A stretch of DNA of 64,000 nt. Origin: Morganella psychrotolerans (lineage in GTDB: Bacteria; Pseudomonadota; Gammaproteobacteria; Enterobacterales; Enterobacteriaceae). Location of the stretch: assembly GCF_001676155.1 (NCBI RefSeq), contig NZ_LZEW01000030.1, positions 62,001 through 126,000 on the forward strand. The letters run 5' to 3'. Both the position numbers and the translations under genes were made by a program. The notes below the pieces were generated by a model, which did no database searches, was not told the origin of the DNA, and saw only the letters and a program-made list of their open reading frames with translations. Of this stretch, positions 48,503-58,659 are shown one piece after another; the first letter of the stretch is position 1; the number at the start of each line of letters is the position of its first letter.

Positions 48503-48826
48503 TCACGCGAGAGACCTGACTGTGTCCGGGTAGAGGCGCGACCAGCTTTCAAAGCCGCCGTTGATGCTGTACACCGTTTCATAGCCGACATTAAGCAGAT
48601 ACTGAGCTGCGCCCTGACTGCTGTGTCCATGGTAACACATCACCAGAATCGGCTGCTCAAAATCTGTCTGATCCATAAAGGTATTCACGGAGTCATTTGT
48701 CAGGTGAAAGGCACCGTCAGCGTGCCCGGCACGAAAGCTTTGCGGATCACGGATATCGACTAACATAATATGCTGCTGCCACAGCCCGTAGGCGGCATCA
48801 GGGGAGATTAAGCGGATTTGTTCCAT
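48503..48826 (-). CDS. glpE: Thiosulfate sulfurtransferase GlpE
   Basis: Single-domain rhodanese, 107 residues, transferring sulfane sulfur from thiosulfate to cyanide or a thiol such as thioredoxin. The active-site Cys64 sits in [18 protein letters not shown], and [22 protein letters not shown] is the standard rhodanese N-terminal motif. First gene of glpEGR. Confidence 0.95.
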   Translation of the reverse strand: MEQIRLISPDAAYGLWQQHIMLVDIRDPQSFRAGHADGAFHLTNDSVNTFMDQTDFEQPILVMCYHGHSSQGAAQYLLNVGYETVYSINGGFESWSRLYPDTVRSLA

Positions 48827-48937
48827 AATTATTTTTCGTATGCAGGTGAATATCAGTGGTGACAGAGCACCACCGGAATACTGCCCGGAAACAGACCGGG
48901 CAGTGTATATAACAGGCCACGCGATAATGGCCGCTGA

Positions 48938-49062
48938 ATACTCGTCATACTTCAGGATGTCTGGTCGTTAACTACGCTCAGCCCGCCGGGTCACATACTA
49001 ATGTATGCTCCCCGGCAATCGGAGCTTGTCGCCTACAGGCATCCCGAATTATTTAGAGTATA
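48938..49062. repeat. ERIC-like element, second subtype (125 bp)
   Basis: ATACTCGTCATACTTCAGGAT ... ATCCCGAATTATTTAGAGTATA with central CATACTAATGTATG. Both ends are those of classical E. coli ERIC, unlike the copies at 8306 and 37265. Confidence 0.85.
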
Positions 49063-49083
49063 AATACTGTAAATTAAATCGAA

Positions 49084-49662
49084 TCAGTAATAAGAATGTT
49101 CGCCGGGCTGATGTTCAGTCAGGTCTTTAACGCCTTTCAGCTCATCGGGGAACATATTTAATAACTCTTTTTCGATCCCTTCTTTCAGGGTCACATCGAC
49201 CATTGAGCAGCCGTTACATCCGCCGCCGAACTGGAGGATAGCAAACCCGTCATCAGTGATTTCCATCAGGGAAACACGACCGCCGTGACCTGCCAACTGC
49301 GGGTTAATCTGAGATTGCAGGACATACTCGACGCGTTCGATCAGCGGAGCATCATCATCCACCTTGCGCATTTTTGCATTCGGCGCTTTCAGGGTGAGCT
49401 GAGAGCCGAGCTGGTCAGTGATGAAGTCAATAACGGCTTCTTCAAGGTACGGGGCGCTCAGTTCATCGACATAGGCGGTCAGTTGCTCAAACGGCAGCGC
49501 GGTATCCGTCGCTTCAACGGCATCCGGCGGACAATAAGAGACACCACATTCTGCATTGGGTGTACCGGGATTAATAACAAAAACACGGATTTGTGTACCG
49601 GGTTCCTGGTTGGCAAGCAGTTTGGAAAAATGTGCCTGCGCAGTGTCAGTAATAGTAATCAT
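49084..49662 (-). CDS. nfuA: Fe-S biogenesis protein NfuA
   Basis: Iron-sulfur cluster carrier, 192 residues (191 in E. coli). An N-terminal degenerate A-type domain (1-95) is followed by a Nfu domain with the cluster-binding pair Cys149 and Cys152 in [23 protein letters not shown]. It protects and delivers 4Fe-4S clusters under oxidative stress or iron limitation. ATG 49662 gives [16 protein letters not shown], the conserved start. It lies downstream of gntX on the same strand. Confidence 0.96.
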   Translation of the reverse strand: MITITDTAQAHFSKLLANQEPGTQIRVFVINPGTPNAECGVSYCPPDAVEATDTALPFEQLTAYVDELSAPYLEEAVIDFITDQLGSQLTLKAPNAKMRKVDDDAPLIERVEYVLQSQINPQLAGHGGRVSLMEITDDGFAILQFGGGCNGCSMVDVTLKEGIEKELLNMFPDELKGVKDLTEHQPGEHSYY

Positions 49663-49723
49663 AACATTGCCCGAAAATAGTTGACTGTTCTGGTAGGTTA
49701 TAATACGCCCATTCATGTGTTCA

Positions 49724-50407
49724 CTACAAGGTGCGACAGAGACACCAGACCTGGACTGTCGCAGCACCCGCACGAATGAGCAATTCAGACAGCGCTGTCA
49801 TGGTCGCTCCCGTGGTGATGACATCATCTGTTACGGCGATATGCAGTCCGCGTATTTCACGGGTTAAGGCAAATGCAGATTTCAGGTTTGTCAGGCGATG
49901 AGCACGGGACAGCGTCCGCTGACTCAGTGTAGCACGAGTCCGGATAACGCCGGAACTGTCATAAGGGCAGCGCAGCCATTTTGCCAGCGGACGGGTGATA
50001 AGGTCGCTCTGATTAAAGCCGCGCAGCCACTGTTTGTACCGGTGCAGCGGAGAACTGAGCAGTAAATCCGGTTTCAGGTAATCCCCGTCGCGGTAGCCCT
50101 GTAAAAACCGGCATAACAGCAAACGGGCGAGCGCGCGGGCGACAAAAGGCTGCTTGCCGTATTTGAGCCGGTGAACCAGTGTGGTCAGCGGCGGCTGATA
50201 TCCGGTCACTGCCAGCAGGCGCTGCCAGGGTGGCGGCGAATGCAGACAGCGCCCGCACTCCGGCTCCGGTGTTATCAGCTGACGCCCGCAGCGCAGACAA
50301 ACGCGCGGCATCACCGGCAGTGTCCGTTCACAGAATCCGCAGATCCCGTGTGCGGCGATAGCAAGAGGCTGTTTGCATAGCAGGCAGTAATTCTCAATAA
50401 TAACCAT
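49724..50407 (-). CDS. gntX: ComF/GntX-family amidophosphoribosyltransferase-like protein
   Basis: A 227-residue protein of the ComF/GntX family. An N-terminal Cys-rich zinc-finger-like part ([28 protein letters not shown]) is followed by a phosphoribosyltransferase-like domain with [19 protein letters not shown], the PRPP loop. E. coli GntX (YhgH) has been linked to DNA use as nutrient. ATG 50407 gives the E. coli-like length; a longer frame overlaps the divergent bioH leader. Function remains loosely defined. Confidence 0.9.
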   Translation of the reverse strand: MVIIENYCLLCKQPLAIAAHGICGFCERTLPVMPRVCLRCGRQLITPEPECGRCLHSPPPWQRLLAVTGYQPPLTTLVHRLKYGKQPFVARALARLLLCRFLQGYRDGDYLKPDLLLSSPLHRYKQWLRGFNQSDLITRPLAKWLRCPYDSSGVIRTRATLSQRTLSRAHRLTNLKSAFALTREIRGLHIAVTDDVITTGATMTALSELLIRAGAATVQVWCLCRTL

Positions 50408-50443
50408 CCGTCTTCCCTCCGGATAAATAAGGACACAATAGCG

Positions 50444-51217
50444 ATGGCGACTCTTTTTTGGCAGCGAAGCGGGCAGGGCAAACGCAATCTTGTGCTGTTG
50501 CACGGCTGGGGACTGAACGGCGAAGTATGGAGCAGTATTGAAACGCGACTAGCGCCGCATTTTTGTATTCATAAGGTTGATTTGCCGGGCTACGGGCGCA
50601 GTCAGGAATTTGGTGAGATGTCATTGAGTGAGATGGCGGACGTCGTGTATGCACAGATGCCGGAGAATTCTGTGCTGGCAGGCTGGTCGCTGGGCGGACT
50701 GGTGGCAACACAGATTGCGCTGACACACCCGCAGGCAGTGAGTCATCTGGTGACTATCAGCTCCTCTCCCTGTTTTGGTGCGCGGGAAGAAGAAGGCTGG
50801 CCCGGGATCAAACCCACGGTTCTGAGCGGGTTTCAGCATCAGCTGGAGACTGATTTTCAGCGCACAGTCGAACGTTTTCTTGCGTTGCAGACACTGGGAA
50901 CCGCGAGTGCCCGCCAGGATGCGCGGATACTGAAATCCGTGGTACTGGCGCAGCCACTGCCGGATGTAGCTGTACTGAATGCCGGTCTGGAGATTCTGCG
51001 GACAACTGACATGCGTCCGCAGCTTATATCACTGACAATGCCGTTCCTGCGTATCTACGGGTATCTGGACGGGTTGGTGCCGCGTAAAGTTGCACAACTG
51101 CTGGATGAACAACTGCCGTTATCGCCATCGGACGTTATGCGTAACAGCGGACATGCGCCGTTTATTTCTCATCCGGATGAATTCTGTGATGTGTTGCTGG
51201 GGTTTGTGGACAGATAA
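50444..51217 (+). CDS. bioH: Pimeloyl-ACP methyl ester carboxylesterase
   Basis: Alpha/beta hydrolase that removes the methyl from pimeloyl-ACP methyl ester to end the pimelate stage of biotin synthesis. It has 257 residues. The triad is Ser82 in [11 protein letters not shown], Asp in [10 protein letters not shown] and His in [11 protein letters not shown], with the oxyanion region LLHGWGLN. It is divergent from gntX (36-base gap), the conserved enterobacterial arrangement. Confidence 0.96.
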   Translation: MATLFWQRSGQGKRNLVLLHGWGLNGEVWSSIETRLAPHFCIHKVDLPGYGRSQEFGEMSLSEMADVVYAQMPENSVLAGWSLGGLVATQIALTHPQAVSHLVTISSSPCFGAREEEGWPGIKPTVLSGFQHQLETDFQRTVERFLALQTLGTASARQDARILKSVVLAQPLPDVAVLNAGLEILRTTDMRPQLISLTMPFLRIYGYLDGLVPRKVAQLLDEQLPLSPSDVMRNSGHAPFISHPDEFCDVLLGFVDR

Positions 51218-51224
51218 TTCAGAA

Positions 51225-51262
51225 AAAAGCCGGTTAGTTAAAATAACCAACCGGCCTTTTCA
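51225..51262. terminator. Bidirectional terminator after bioH
   Basis: GCCGGTT-GTTA ... TAAC-AACCGGC type stem flanked by A6 and T4 runs. It serves bioH and any minus-strand transcript from the 51.4-kb side. Confidence 0.85.
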
Positions 51263-51301
51263 GAATTTTGATTTGTTCAGAATATTGTTTACGTGGGCGA
51301 T

Positions 51302-51442
51302 TCAGCTCCGACCTTCTGCTTTACGCTGTGCTATACGTGCTTTAAGAGAAGACGCACTAAATATCTTACCTTCAGAATAGCCTGAAGTTTTAACGGCTAC
51401 TCTCGGTGTTTTATTAGTTGTTTGCGATATTATTGTAGTCAT
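51302..51442 (-). CDS. Possible 46-residue small protein
   Basis: A short frame between bioH and feoC. The product begins MTTIISQTTNKTPRVAVKT, is basic overall and has an alanine/arginine/lysine-rich C-terminal stretch (ASSLKARIAQRKAEG) likely to be helical. It ends 40 bases before a terminator that works in its direction, which supports a transcript. Against it, no clear Shine-Dalgarno sequence precedes the ATG. Not recognised; may be chance. Confidence 0.35.
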   Translation of the reverse strand: MTTIISQTTNKTPRVAVKTSGYSEGKIFSASSLKARIAQRKAEGRS

Positions 51443-51600
51443 TTTTATTTGTGTTCTGTTTTTGAAAAATGACATTCTACATTTAATAAAGATTAATATT
51501 GAAGAGTCTACTGATATTAAATATATGAAATGTTTTGTGAGGTCACATTTTTAAAACAGAGAATGGCGGAACCAGGCATTCTCTGTTTTAAAATTAATGT

Positions 51601-51834
51601 TCAGGAATGAATCTGATACACCCTGGTATCGCAGCCCTGGCTTTCAGGGCATTGCTTACAACTGCTGCTCAGGCAGTCACTGACATTCACGGCTTCAATT
51701 TTTCCCATTGCCGCCAGCTTTTCCATAATGGCTTTTACCAGAGCTTCCGGTGCATTCAGCTGGTGGCTGAGAAGCCGGGCGTCAGCCCGGCCATTGAGGG
51801 CGATAGCATCACGCACGGCGATCAGACTTATCAT
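51601..51834 (-). CDS. feoC: Ferrous iron transport protein FeoC
   Basis: A 77-residue winged-helix protein associated with FeoB. The N-terminal part reads MISLIAVRDAIALNGRADARLLSHQLNAPEALVKAIMEKLAAMGKIE. A C-terminal cluster of four Cys (54, 59, 62, 68) in the region starting SDCLSSSCKQCP is the iron-sulfur cluster site. FeoC protects or modulates FeoB in gamma-proteobacteria. Last gene of feoABC, 16 bases after feoB. Confidence 0.93.
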   Translation of the reverse strand: MISLIAVRDAIALNGRADARLLSHQLNAPEALVKAIMEKLAAMGKIEAVNVSDCLSSSCKQCPESQGCDTRVYQIHS

Positions 51835-51850
51835 TTTCGCACTCTCTCAG

Positions 51851-54169
51851 TTAGTGGCATTCACCACCGGAGCAGCCGCCACACTGGCCGTGCATGTTCC
51901 GGCGGAAGTTCAGGTTAACCCTGCTGCGTGTCCGGCGCAGTATGGCGAACAGTATCAGGTTGAATACCAGTGTAATACCGATAATCAGGGCGCTGCTGCC
52001 CGGATGCGCACTGAAGGTTGCTATCTGGTAGAACAGGGCGGAGAGTGAATAGGCGACGTTCAGACCCCACAGGATGGAGAATGTCATCCAGCCACGGCTG
52101 GTTTCGCGGGCAATCGCACCCATAACAGAGACGCAAGGCACATACAGCAGAACAAAAATCAGATAGCTGTAGGCGGAGACACCGGAGCCGAATTTCGCTG
52201 CCATGGTTCCCATTGTACCGCCATCCATATCACCGGGACCTTTGCTGGCTTCAATCGGGTTGGATAATGCCGCTAACGTGAAGGTTTCTTTCAGGGAATC
52301 CACTGTTTCACCAACAGCATCACCCAGTTCACCCCACAGATCAAACTCATCGGCATTAAACGGTTCATTGGTGATGCTTTCAGCGGTATACAGTGTGTTC
52401 AGTGTCCCGACAACCACTTCTTTTGCCATCGCCCCTGTGATAAGCCCGACAGTTGCCTGCCAGTTATCTTCATGGACACCGATAGGGCTGAGCAGCGGTG
52501 TCAGCACTTTACTGACAGACGCCAGCGCGGAGTCATTGATACTGTCCGCCGGTTTACCGGAGAAACTGAAGCTGTTGAGTGCGCCGATAAACATACTGGC
52601 GATAATAATCACTTTACCCGCACGCACGACAAAGCCTTTCAGGCGCTGCCAGGTTTGCATAAACAGGGTTTTCATGTGCGGCACATGGTAGACCGGCAGC
52701 TCCATCACAAACGGAGAGGCTTCCCCGCGCATGATGGTGTGTTTGAGTAACAGCCCGGTAAGAATAGCAACCACAATGCCGAGGATATACAGAGAAAATA
52801 CAATGCTTGCGCCGTTTTTGCCGAAGAAGGCGGCGGCAAAGACAGCAAAGATAGCCAGCCGCGCCCCGCAGGACATAAACGGTGCCATCAGAACCGTGAT
52901 CAGACGTTCACGCGGCGCATCCAGGGTTCTTGCACCCATAATGGACGGCACATTACAGCCGAAGCCGACAATCAGCGGCACAAAGGATTTGCCCGGCAAC
53001 CCGAGCGCCTGCATCAGCCTGTCCATCACAAAGGCAGCGCGCGCCATATAGCCGGAGTCTTCCAGGAAGGAAAGGAACAGATACATCATCCCGATTTGCG
53101 GCACGAGCGGCAGAACAGTATTGATACCGCCGCCGACACCCTGGGCGAGGAAAATGGTCAGCCAGTCAGGGAAGCCGAGGGTGATGCCCAGCCACTGTGT
53201 TCCGTGGATAAATATCGCTTCGGAGCCGCCTTCAAACAGCGGCTGTAATGCCCCGCCGATATTGATGGCGAGTACAAACATCAGATACATCACAAACAGG
53301 AAAACCGGCACGCCCAGCCAGCGGTTGAGGACAATTTTATCCATCGAGGCGGTGAGTTGGTTTGGTTCAGAATTCGAGTTATCAATTGCCTGCCCGCAAA
53401 TACCGGCAATGGTCTGATAACGGGCATCGGCGATCACCAGCTCAGGCTCTTCCTGTTGCTGTGCCTGCATGGCATCACGGACAGACTGAACATGCTCCGG
53501 GGTAAAACCGGCGCGCGCCTGGCTGTAGATATCCCCTTCGAGGCTCTGCAATGCCAGCCAGCGGCGCTGGGTTGCGCTGAAATCATGGGTGGAGATAGAT
53601 TCTGCCAGTGTTTTGACACTGTCCAGCAGTGCCGCCGGATAACTGACCAGCGCTACATGTGGCTTCATATTGTGTTTGTCGACAGCGGCTTTCAGTTCAC
53701 TGATACCGGTCGCGCGGGTGGATACCAGCGGAATGACCGGGCAGCCGAGGCGCTCAGACAGTGCATCTATATCAATTTTGATATTCGATTTGTCGGCAAT
53801 ATCCAGCATGTTAAGTGCGACGATACACGGCACACCCAGCTCTAATAACTGAAGTGTAAGGTACAGATTTCGTTCAAGATTGGATGCATCGACAACATTA
53901 ATCAGCATGTCCGCTTCACCACTGAGGATAAAGTGGCAGGCAATCTGTTCATCCAGAGAGGTTTGTTCAGAAATCGTGGTCAGCGAGTAAGTTCCGGGTA
54001 AATCCACCAGCTCAATTTTATGTTCCGGCGTGGTGAAGTAACCAATTTTCCGTTCTACCGTCACGCCGGCCCAGTTGCCGACGCGCTGCTTTGAACCGGT
54101 CAGCTGGTTAAACAGCGTGGTCTTCCCTGAATTGGGATTACCGATAAGTCCCAGGGTGAGTGCTTTCAT
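51851..54169 (-). CDS. feoB: Ferrous iron transporter FeoB
   Basis: Inner membrane Fe2+ transporter with a cytoplasmic GTPase domain, 772 residues (773 in E. coli). G1 GNPNSGKTTLF (about 9-19), G3 DLPGTYSL, and G4 NMLD are present, then a helical GDI domain and a membrane core with FVPLIVGFGCNVPSIMGARTL and MSCGARLAIFAVFAAAFF gate motifs. The C-terminus ends in a small Cys/His tail (GQCGGCSGGECH). ATG 54169 gives MKALTLGLIGNPNSGK like E. coli; a start 15 bases upstream is less likely. Preceded by feoA and a Fur box. Confidence 0.97.
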   Translation of the reverse strand: MKALTLGLIGNPNSGKTTLFNQLTGSKQRVGNWAGVTVERKIGYFTTPEHKIELVDLPGTYSLTTISEQTSLDEQIACHFILSGEADMLINVVDASNLERNLYLTLQLLELGVPCIVALNMLDIADKSNIKIDIDALSERLGCPVIPLVSTRATGISELKAAVDKHNMKPHVALVSYPAALLDSVKTLAESISTHDFSATQRRWLALQSLEGDIYSQARAGFTPEHVQSVRDAMQAQQQEEPELVIADARYQTIAGICGQAIDNSNSEPNQLTASMDKIVLNRWLGVPVFLFVMYLMFVLAINIGGALQPLFEGGSEAIFIHGTQWLGITLGFPDWLTIFLAQGVGGGINTVLPLVPQIGMMYLFLSFLEDSGYMARAAFVMDRLMQALGLPGKSFVPLIVGFGCNVPSIMGARTLDAPRERLITVLMAPFMSCGARLAIFAVFAAAFFGKNGASIVFSLYILGIVVAILTGLLLKHTIMRGEASPFVMELPVYHVPHMKTLFMQTWQRLKGFVVRAGKVIIIASMFIGALNSFSFSGKPADSINDSALASVSKVLTPLLSPIGVHEDNWQATVGLITGAMAKEVVVGTLNTLYTAESITNEPFNADEFDLWGELGDAVGETVDSLKETFTLAALSNPIEASKGPGDMDGGTMGTMAAKFGSGVSAYSYLIFVLLYVPCVSVMGAIARETSRGWMTFSILWGLNVAYSLSALFYQIATFSAHPGSSALIIGITLVFNLILFAILRRTRSRVNLNFRRNMHGQCGGCSGGECH

Positions 54170-54250
54170 AGTGTCGTATGCCAATCAATAAAAAACAGAC
54201 CCTCCGGGGGCGGAGGGAAAAGACTGCGTCAGTGATAATGGTGCGGCGGA

Positions 54251-54478
54251 TTATGCCGGTACATTATCAAGCGTGAGCAGCGCCAGATCTTTTTTCCTGA
54301 GCATCAGGTTGACGTGCCGGGTTTCGATTTGGATCGGATCACCCAGCGGAGCGCTGCGTATCACCCGGAAAACGGAACCGGGCAGCATGCCCAGTGACAA
54401 TAATTTTTGACGGTAGGCCGGGCTGATTTGGTTGGAAAAGCCCAGGATTTTATAACTGTGTTGTGGCAAAAGTGTCAT
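54251..54478 (-). CDS. feoA: Ferrous iron transport protein FeoA
   Basis: A 75-residue SH3-like cytosolic protein needed for full FeoB activity. It reads [61 protein letters not shown], the standard FeoA fold. First gene of feoABC with a Fur box about 30 bases upstream. Confidence 0.96.
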   Translation of the reverse strand: MTLLPQHSYKILGFSNQISPAYRQKLLSLGMLPGSVFRVIRSAPLGDPIQIETRHVNLMLRKKDLALLTLDNVPA

Positions 54479-54509
54479 AAGGGCTCCCGTTAACCATACA
54501 AACTGAAAT

Positions 54510-54528
54510 GATATTGAGAATAATTATC
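54510..54528. promoter_or_regulatory. Fur box of feoABC
   Basis: GATATTGAGAATAATTATC matches the 19-base Fur consensus at 16 positions, placed at the expected promoter position of feoA. Confidence 0.85.
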
Positions 54529-54802
54529 GCATGAACTATGAGTCAGGAAAATATCCCTTACAAATTTAATTGATACTGCAAATGCGAATCATAACCAACA
54601 ATATTTTGTCTATTTAGCCCGAAAAGTGACCAGTGAAGTTTGATGTACGTCAAGATTTTCAGCGTATGAAGGAATTGAGAGCAGATATTTTACGTATGGA
54701 TTTACGTTAGTAACATTTTTTTACGTCTGATTAACGCAATTCATGACTAAAGCGGCACCGGCACGGGCAGCCTGAGCTGCCGCGTGCGGTTATTGCGGGT
54801 AA
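54529..54802. other. Spacer between feoA promoter and tex end
   Basis: No gene. GGCAGC-CTGA-GCTGCC at 54766-54781 is a small hairpin just after tex; it has no U-run. Confidence 0.45.
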
Positions 54803-57133
54803 TTACTTACGTTTGCCAAATGCAGCAGACAGGGCATCGCCCATCATACTGTTACCGGCAGAGGTATCATTGCGGGCAGGACGGGACGTATTGCGCTTTT
54901 CATTGCGTTTTTCTGTCTGCGGTTTATCACTTGCCGCGCCCCGGCGGGTCATGGTTTCCGGCTCTTCATCCATGCGCATGGTCAGGGCAATGCGTTTGCG
55001 GGCGATATCCACATCCAGCACTTTGACACTGACAATATCCCCGGCTTTCACCACGGTATGCGGATCTTCCACAAAGCGGTTTGACAGCGACGAAATATGA
55101 ACCAGACCATCCTGGTGCACGCCGATATCCACAAATGCCCCGAAATTAGTCACGTTGGTGACTGCACCTTCCAGAATCATACCCGGCGTCAGGTCATTCA
55201 TGGTTTCAATGCCATCGGCAAACGTCGCTGTTTTAAATTCAGGGCGCGGGTCGTGCCCTGGTTTTTGCAGCTCTTTCAGGATATCAGTGATAGTCGGCAC
55301 ACCAAACTGTTCTGTAACAAACAGTTGCGGATTCAGGTCGCGCAGTGCATCACTGTTGCTCATCAGGTCACTGAGGGTTTTTTCGGTGGCGAGCAGGATT
55401 TTTTCCACCACCGGATACGCTTCCGGGTGAACCGTGGAGGCATCCAGTGCATTTTTTCCGCCGACAATGCGTAGGAATCCGGCACATTGTTCAAAGGCTT
55501 TCGGACCGAGACGCGCGACTTTCAGTAACTGTTTGCGATCAGCAAAACGGCCGTTTTCATCCCGCCAGTCCACAATATTCTGTGCGATCACTTTGCTCAG
55601 CCCGGCAACGCGGGTCAGCAGCGGAACAGAGGCGGTATTGAGATCGACGCCCACGGCGTTTACGCAGTCTTCCACCACGGCATCGAGTTTGCGGGCAAGC
55701 TGCGTCTGGCTGACATCATGCTGATACTGACCAACCCCGATAGATTTCGGGTCGATTTTCACCAGTTCTGCCAGCGGGTCCTGTAAACGGCGGGCGATAG
55801 AGACAGCGCCGCGCAGGGTGACATCCAGACCGGGAAATTCCAGTGCCGCCAGCTCTGATGCAGAATACACCGAGGCACCGGCTTCACTGACAATCACTTT
55901 CTGCCCTTTGACGCCCGGGAACTGAGCCTGTATATCGGCAAAGAAACGTTCTGTTTCGCGGGAAGCGGTTCCGTTACCGATAGCAACCAGCTCTACATTA
56001 TATTTTATGCAAAGTGCGGCGGTTGCCGCTGCCGCTTTGGCAGCCTGACCGGTATGCGGATAAATAGTATCGGTTGCCAGCAGTTTACCGGTGGCATCCA
56101 CCACCGCGACTTTGACACCGGTACGCAGACCCGGATCCAGCCCCATGGTGGCGCGCATTCCGGCAGGGGCGGCCATCAGCAGGTCACTGAGGTTGCGGGC
56201 GAACACATTGATGGCTTCATCTTCGGATTTCTCGCGCAGCGCAGACATCAGCTCGGTTTCCAGATGCAGCAGCACCTTCACCCGCCATGTCCAGCTTACA
56301 ACTGCTTTGCGCCAGCCGTCAGCCGGGGCACTGTTAAAGCGGATACCCAGATGATCGCGGATAAGTTCTTCGCAGTAGCTCTCTTTCGGCGGCTCTTCAC
56401 TTTGCGGGTCCGCATTCAGGGCAAGTTGTAAAATGCCCTCGTTGCGCCCGCGAAACATCGCGAGTGCGCGGTGAGACGGAACTTTGGCAATCGCTTCGTG
56501 ATGATCAAAATAGTCGCTGAATTTTGCGCCTTCCGCTTCTTTACCGCTGATAACTTTTGATACCAGATGTGCATTGCGCCACAGGTAGTCGCGGACTTTA
56601 CTCAGCAGACTTGCGTCTTCGGCAAAACGTTCCATCAGAATATAACGGGCGCCGTCCAGCGCGGCTTTGGTATCTGCCACGCCTTTTTCGCTGTCAGTAA
56701 AAGTAGCGGCAAGCGTTTCCGGGTCTTGTGACGGATTCTGCCACAGGCTGTCTGCCAGTGGTTCCAGCCCGGCTTCAATGGCAATTTGCCCGCGCGTGCG
56801 GCGTTTGGGCTTATAGGGCAGATAGAGGTCTTCCAGTTCCGTTTTACTGAGTGTGCCGTTGATAGCCGCCGACAGTTCCGGTGTCAGTTTGTCCTGATCG
56901 TCAATTGATTTGAGGATAGTCTGACGGCGATCATTGAGCTCGCGCAGATAACTGAGGCGGGTTTCCAACTGGCGTAATTGCGTATCATCCAGACCACCGG
57001 TAACTTCTTTCCGGTAACGGGAAATAAAGGGAACCGTGTTCCCCTCATCCAGCAAGGTAATAGCGGCAGTGACTTGTTTTGTCTGCGCATTCAGCTCACC
57101 GGCAATAATCTGACTCAGAGTGTCATTCATCAT
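54803..57133 (-). CDS. tex: Transcription accessory protein Tex (YhgF)
   Basis: A 776-residue nucleic-acid binding protein related to eukaryotic Spt6. It has an N-terminal HTH-like domain, a YqgF/RNase H-like domain ([34 protein letters not shown]), a helix-hairpin-helix domain ([35 protein letters not shown]), and a C-terminal S1 RNA-binding domain ([34 protein letters not shown]). The tail after about residue 730 is basic and disordered. Highly conserved and divergent from greB, as in E. coli. Confidence 0.96.
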   Translation of the reverse strand: MMNDTLSQIIAGELNAQTKQVTAAITLLDEGNTVPFISRYRKEVTGGLDDTQLRQLETRLSYLRELNDRRQTILKSIDDQDKLTPELSAAINGTLSKTELEDLYLPYKPKRRTRGQIAIEAGLEPLADSLWQNPSQDPETLAATFTDSEKGVADTKAALDGARYILMERFAEDASLLSKVRDYLWRNAHLVSKVISGKEAEGAKFSDYFDHHEAIAKVPSHRALAMFRGRNEGILQLALNADPQSEEPPKESYCEELIRDHLGIRFNSAPADGWRKAVVSWTWRVKVLLHLETELMSALREKSEDEAINVFARNLSDLLMAAPAGMRATMGLDPGLRTGVKVAVVDATGKLLATDTIYPHTGQAAKAAAATAALCIKYNVELVAIGNGTASRETERFFADIQAQFPGVKGQKVIVSEAGASVYSASELAALEFPGLDVTLRGAVSIARRLQDPLAELVKIDPKSIGVGQYQHDVSQTQLARKLDAVVEDCVNAVGVDLNTASVPLLTRVAGLSKVIAQNIVDWRDENGRFADRKQLLKVARLGPKAFEQCAGFLRIVGGKNALDASTVHPEAYPVVEKILLATEKTLSDLMSNSDALRDLNPQLFVTEQFGVPTITDILKELQKPGHDPRPEFKTATFADGIETMNDLTPGMILEGAVTNVTNFGAFVDIGVHQDGLVHISSLSNRFVEDPHTVVKAGDIVSVKVLDVDIARKRIALTMRMDEEPETMTRRGAASDKPQTEKRNEKRNTSRPARNDTSAGNSMMGDALSAAFGKRK

Positions 57134-57251
57134 GATATTCTTTCTGCCTGCGATAAAGTGGCTTAAATAAAGTGACTTAAAAAAAGTCCGGGAAACAGTT
57201 ATACGTGCTCAGAAAGGGAATTACCAGCCGCATAAAGGTAATATAAATGGA

Positions 57252-57322
57252 TTACCCGTCATACTTCAGGATGCCCGGGCTTTGCTTGTCGCCTGCATGC
57301 ATCCCGAATTATTTAGAGTATA
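57252..57322. repeat. Short ERIC-like element, second subtype (71 bp)
   Basis: TACCCGTCATACTTCAGGATG ... ATCCCGAATTATTTAGAGTATA with the centre deleted, in the divergent tex/greB promoter region. Confidence 0.8.
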
Positions 57323-57400
57323 TGTGTGCCTGTTATCTTTCGTTAAAAGTATTTCGTATTACAATTTATTTAAATAATTTACTATTTGTTTAGGTAATAT

Positions 57401-57886
57401 ATGGCAAAAAGTAACCTCATTACCCGTATGGGATGGGATACACTGGATAAAGAGCTTAAATATCTCTGGAAAACGGAGCGTCCGCAGGTCACTCAGGCCG
57501 TGTCAGAAGCGGCTGCACAAGGGGATCGCTCTGAAAACGCTGAGTATATATACGGAAAAAAGCGTCTGCGTGAAATAGACCGGAGAATCCGTTTTCTTGC
57601 AAAACGTCTGGATAGTTTAAAGATAGTTGATCCTGATCCCCGCCAGGAAGGAAAGGTATTCTTCGGGGCGTGGGTCACGCTTGAAAATGATGATGAAGAA
57701 ATTAAGACTTTTCGCATCGTAGGACCTGATGAGTTTTCACCGGCAAAGAAATGGATTTCTGTGGATTCCCCTGTGGCCCGGGCATTAATCGGCAAGCAGG
57801 CGGATGATGAAATAACAGTAATAACACCTGACGGCGAAGTAAATTACGTCGTTTTATCTATTCGGTATCAGCCCGTCACTGAATAA
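57401..57886 (+). CDS. greB: Transcription elongation factor GreB
   Basis: Elongation factor that inserts its coiled coil into the RNA polymerase secondary channel and promotes cleavage of backtracked RNA. It has 161 residues (158 in E. coli). The coiled coil bears the conserved acidic tip in AQGDRSENAEYIYGKKRLREIDRRIRFL, followed by the FKBP-like domain (VFFGAWVTLENDDEEIKTFRIVG, SPVARALIGKQADDEITV). It stands 50 bases upstream of ompR, in the conserved order greB-ompR-envZ with divergent tex. Confidence 0.95.
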   Translation: MAKSNLITRMGWDTLDKELKYLWKTERPQVTQAVSEAAAQGDRSENAEYIYGKKRLREIDRRIRFLAKRLDSLKIVDPDPRQEGKVFFGAWVTLENDDEEIKTFRIVGPDEFSPAKKWISVDSPVARALIGKQADDEITVITPDGEVNYVVLSIRYQPVTE

Positions 57887-57936
57887 ACGAAATAACCTGA
57901 GTATTTGTATGCAAAAACGAATCTGGAGAGTCAAAC

Positions 57937-58659
57937 ATGCAAGAAAGTTATAAGATCCTTGTCGTTGATGATGACATGCGCCTGCGTGCTCTGCTTGAGC
58001 GGTATCTGAGTGAGCAGGGCTTCCAGGTACGTACTGCGGCTAACGCGGAACAGATGGATCGCCTGCTGACGCGTGAGTCTATTCACCTTATCGTCCTTGA
58101 TCTGATGTTACCGGGTGAAGATGGTTTATCCATTTGCCGCCGTCTGAGAAGTCAGAATAATCCGATCCCTATCATCATGGTGACGGCGAAAGGCGAAGAA
58201 GTTGACCGTATCGTCGGTCTGGAAATCGGCGCGGATGATTACATTCCCAAGCCGTTTAACCCGCGTGAATTATTAGCCCGTATCCGTGCGGTGCTGCGTC
58301 GTCAGGCAAATGAACTGCCGGGTGCGCCGTCGCAGGATGATGCGGTTATTCAGTTTGGTAAGTTTAAACTGAACCTCGGTACGCGTGAAATGTTCCACGA
58401 TGACGAGAATATGCCGCTGACCAGCGGGGAATTCGCGGTTCTGAAAGTGCTGGTTTCACATCCGCGTGAGCCACTGTCCCGTGACAAACTGATGAGTCTG
58501 GCGCGTGGTCGTGAGTACAGTGCGATGGAGCGTTCAATCGATGTGCAGATTTCCCGTCTGCGCCGCATGATTGAAGAAGATCCGACGCATCCGCGCTATA
58601 TCCAGACGGTATGGGGATTGGGTTACGTCTTTGTACCGGACGGCAACAGTAAGCCATGA
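57937..58659 (+). CDS. ompR: Osmolarity response regulator OmpR
   Basis: Response regulator controlling porins and other osmotic or acid responses, 240 residues. The receiver has acidic residues near DDDMRL, phospho-Asp55 in [13 protein letters not shown] and Lys in YIPKPFN. The winged HTH DNA-binding domain includes [53 protein letters not shown]. Nearly identical to E. coli OmpR by eye. Its stop overlaps the envZ start (ATGA). Confidence 0.98.
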   Translation: MQESYKILVVDDDMRLRALLERYLSEQGFQVRTAANAEQMDRLLTRESIHLIVLDLMLPGEDGLSICRRLRSQNNPIPIIMVTAKGEEVDRIVGLEIGADDYIPKPFNPRELLARIRAVLRRQANELPGAPSQDDAVIQFGKFKLNLGTREMFHDDENMPLTSGEFAVLKVLVSHPREPLSRDKLMSLARGREYSAMERSIDVQISRLRRMIEEDPTHPRYIQTVWGLGYVFVPDGNSKP

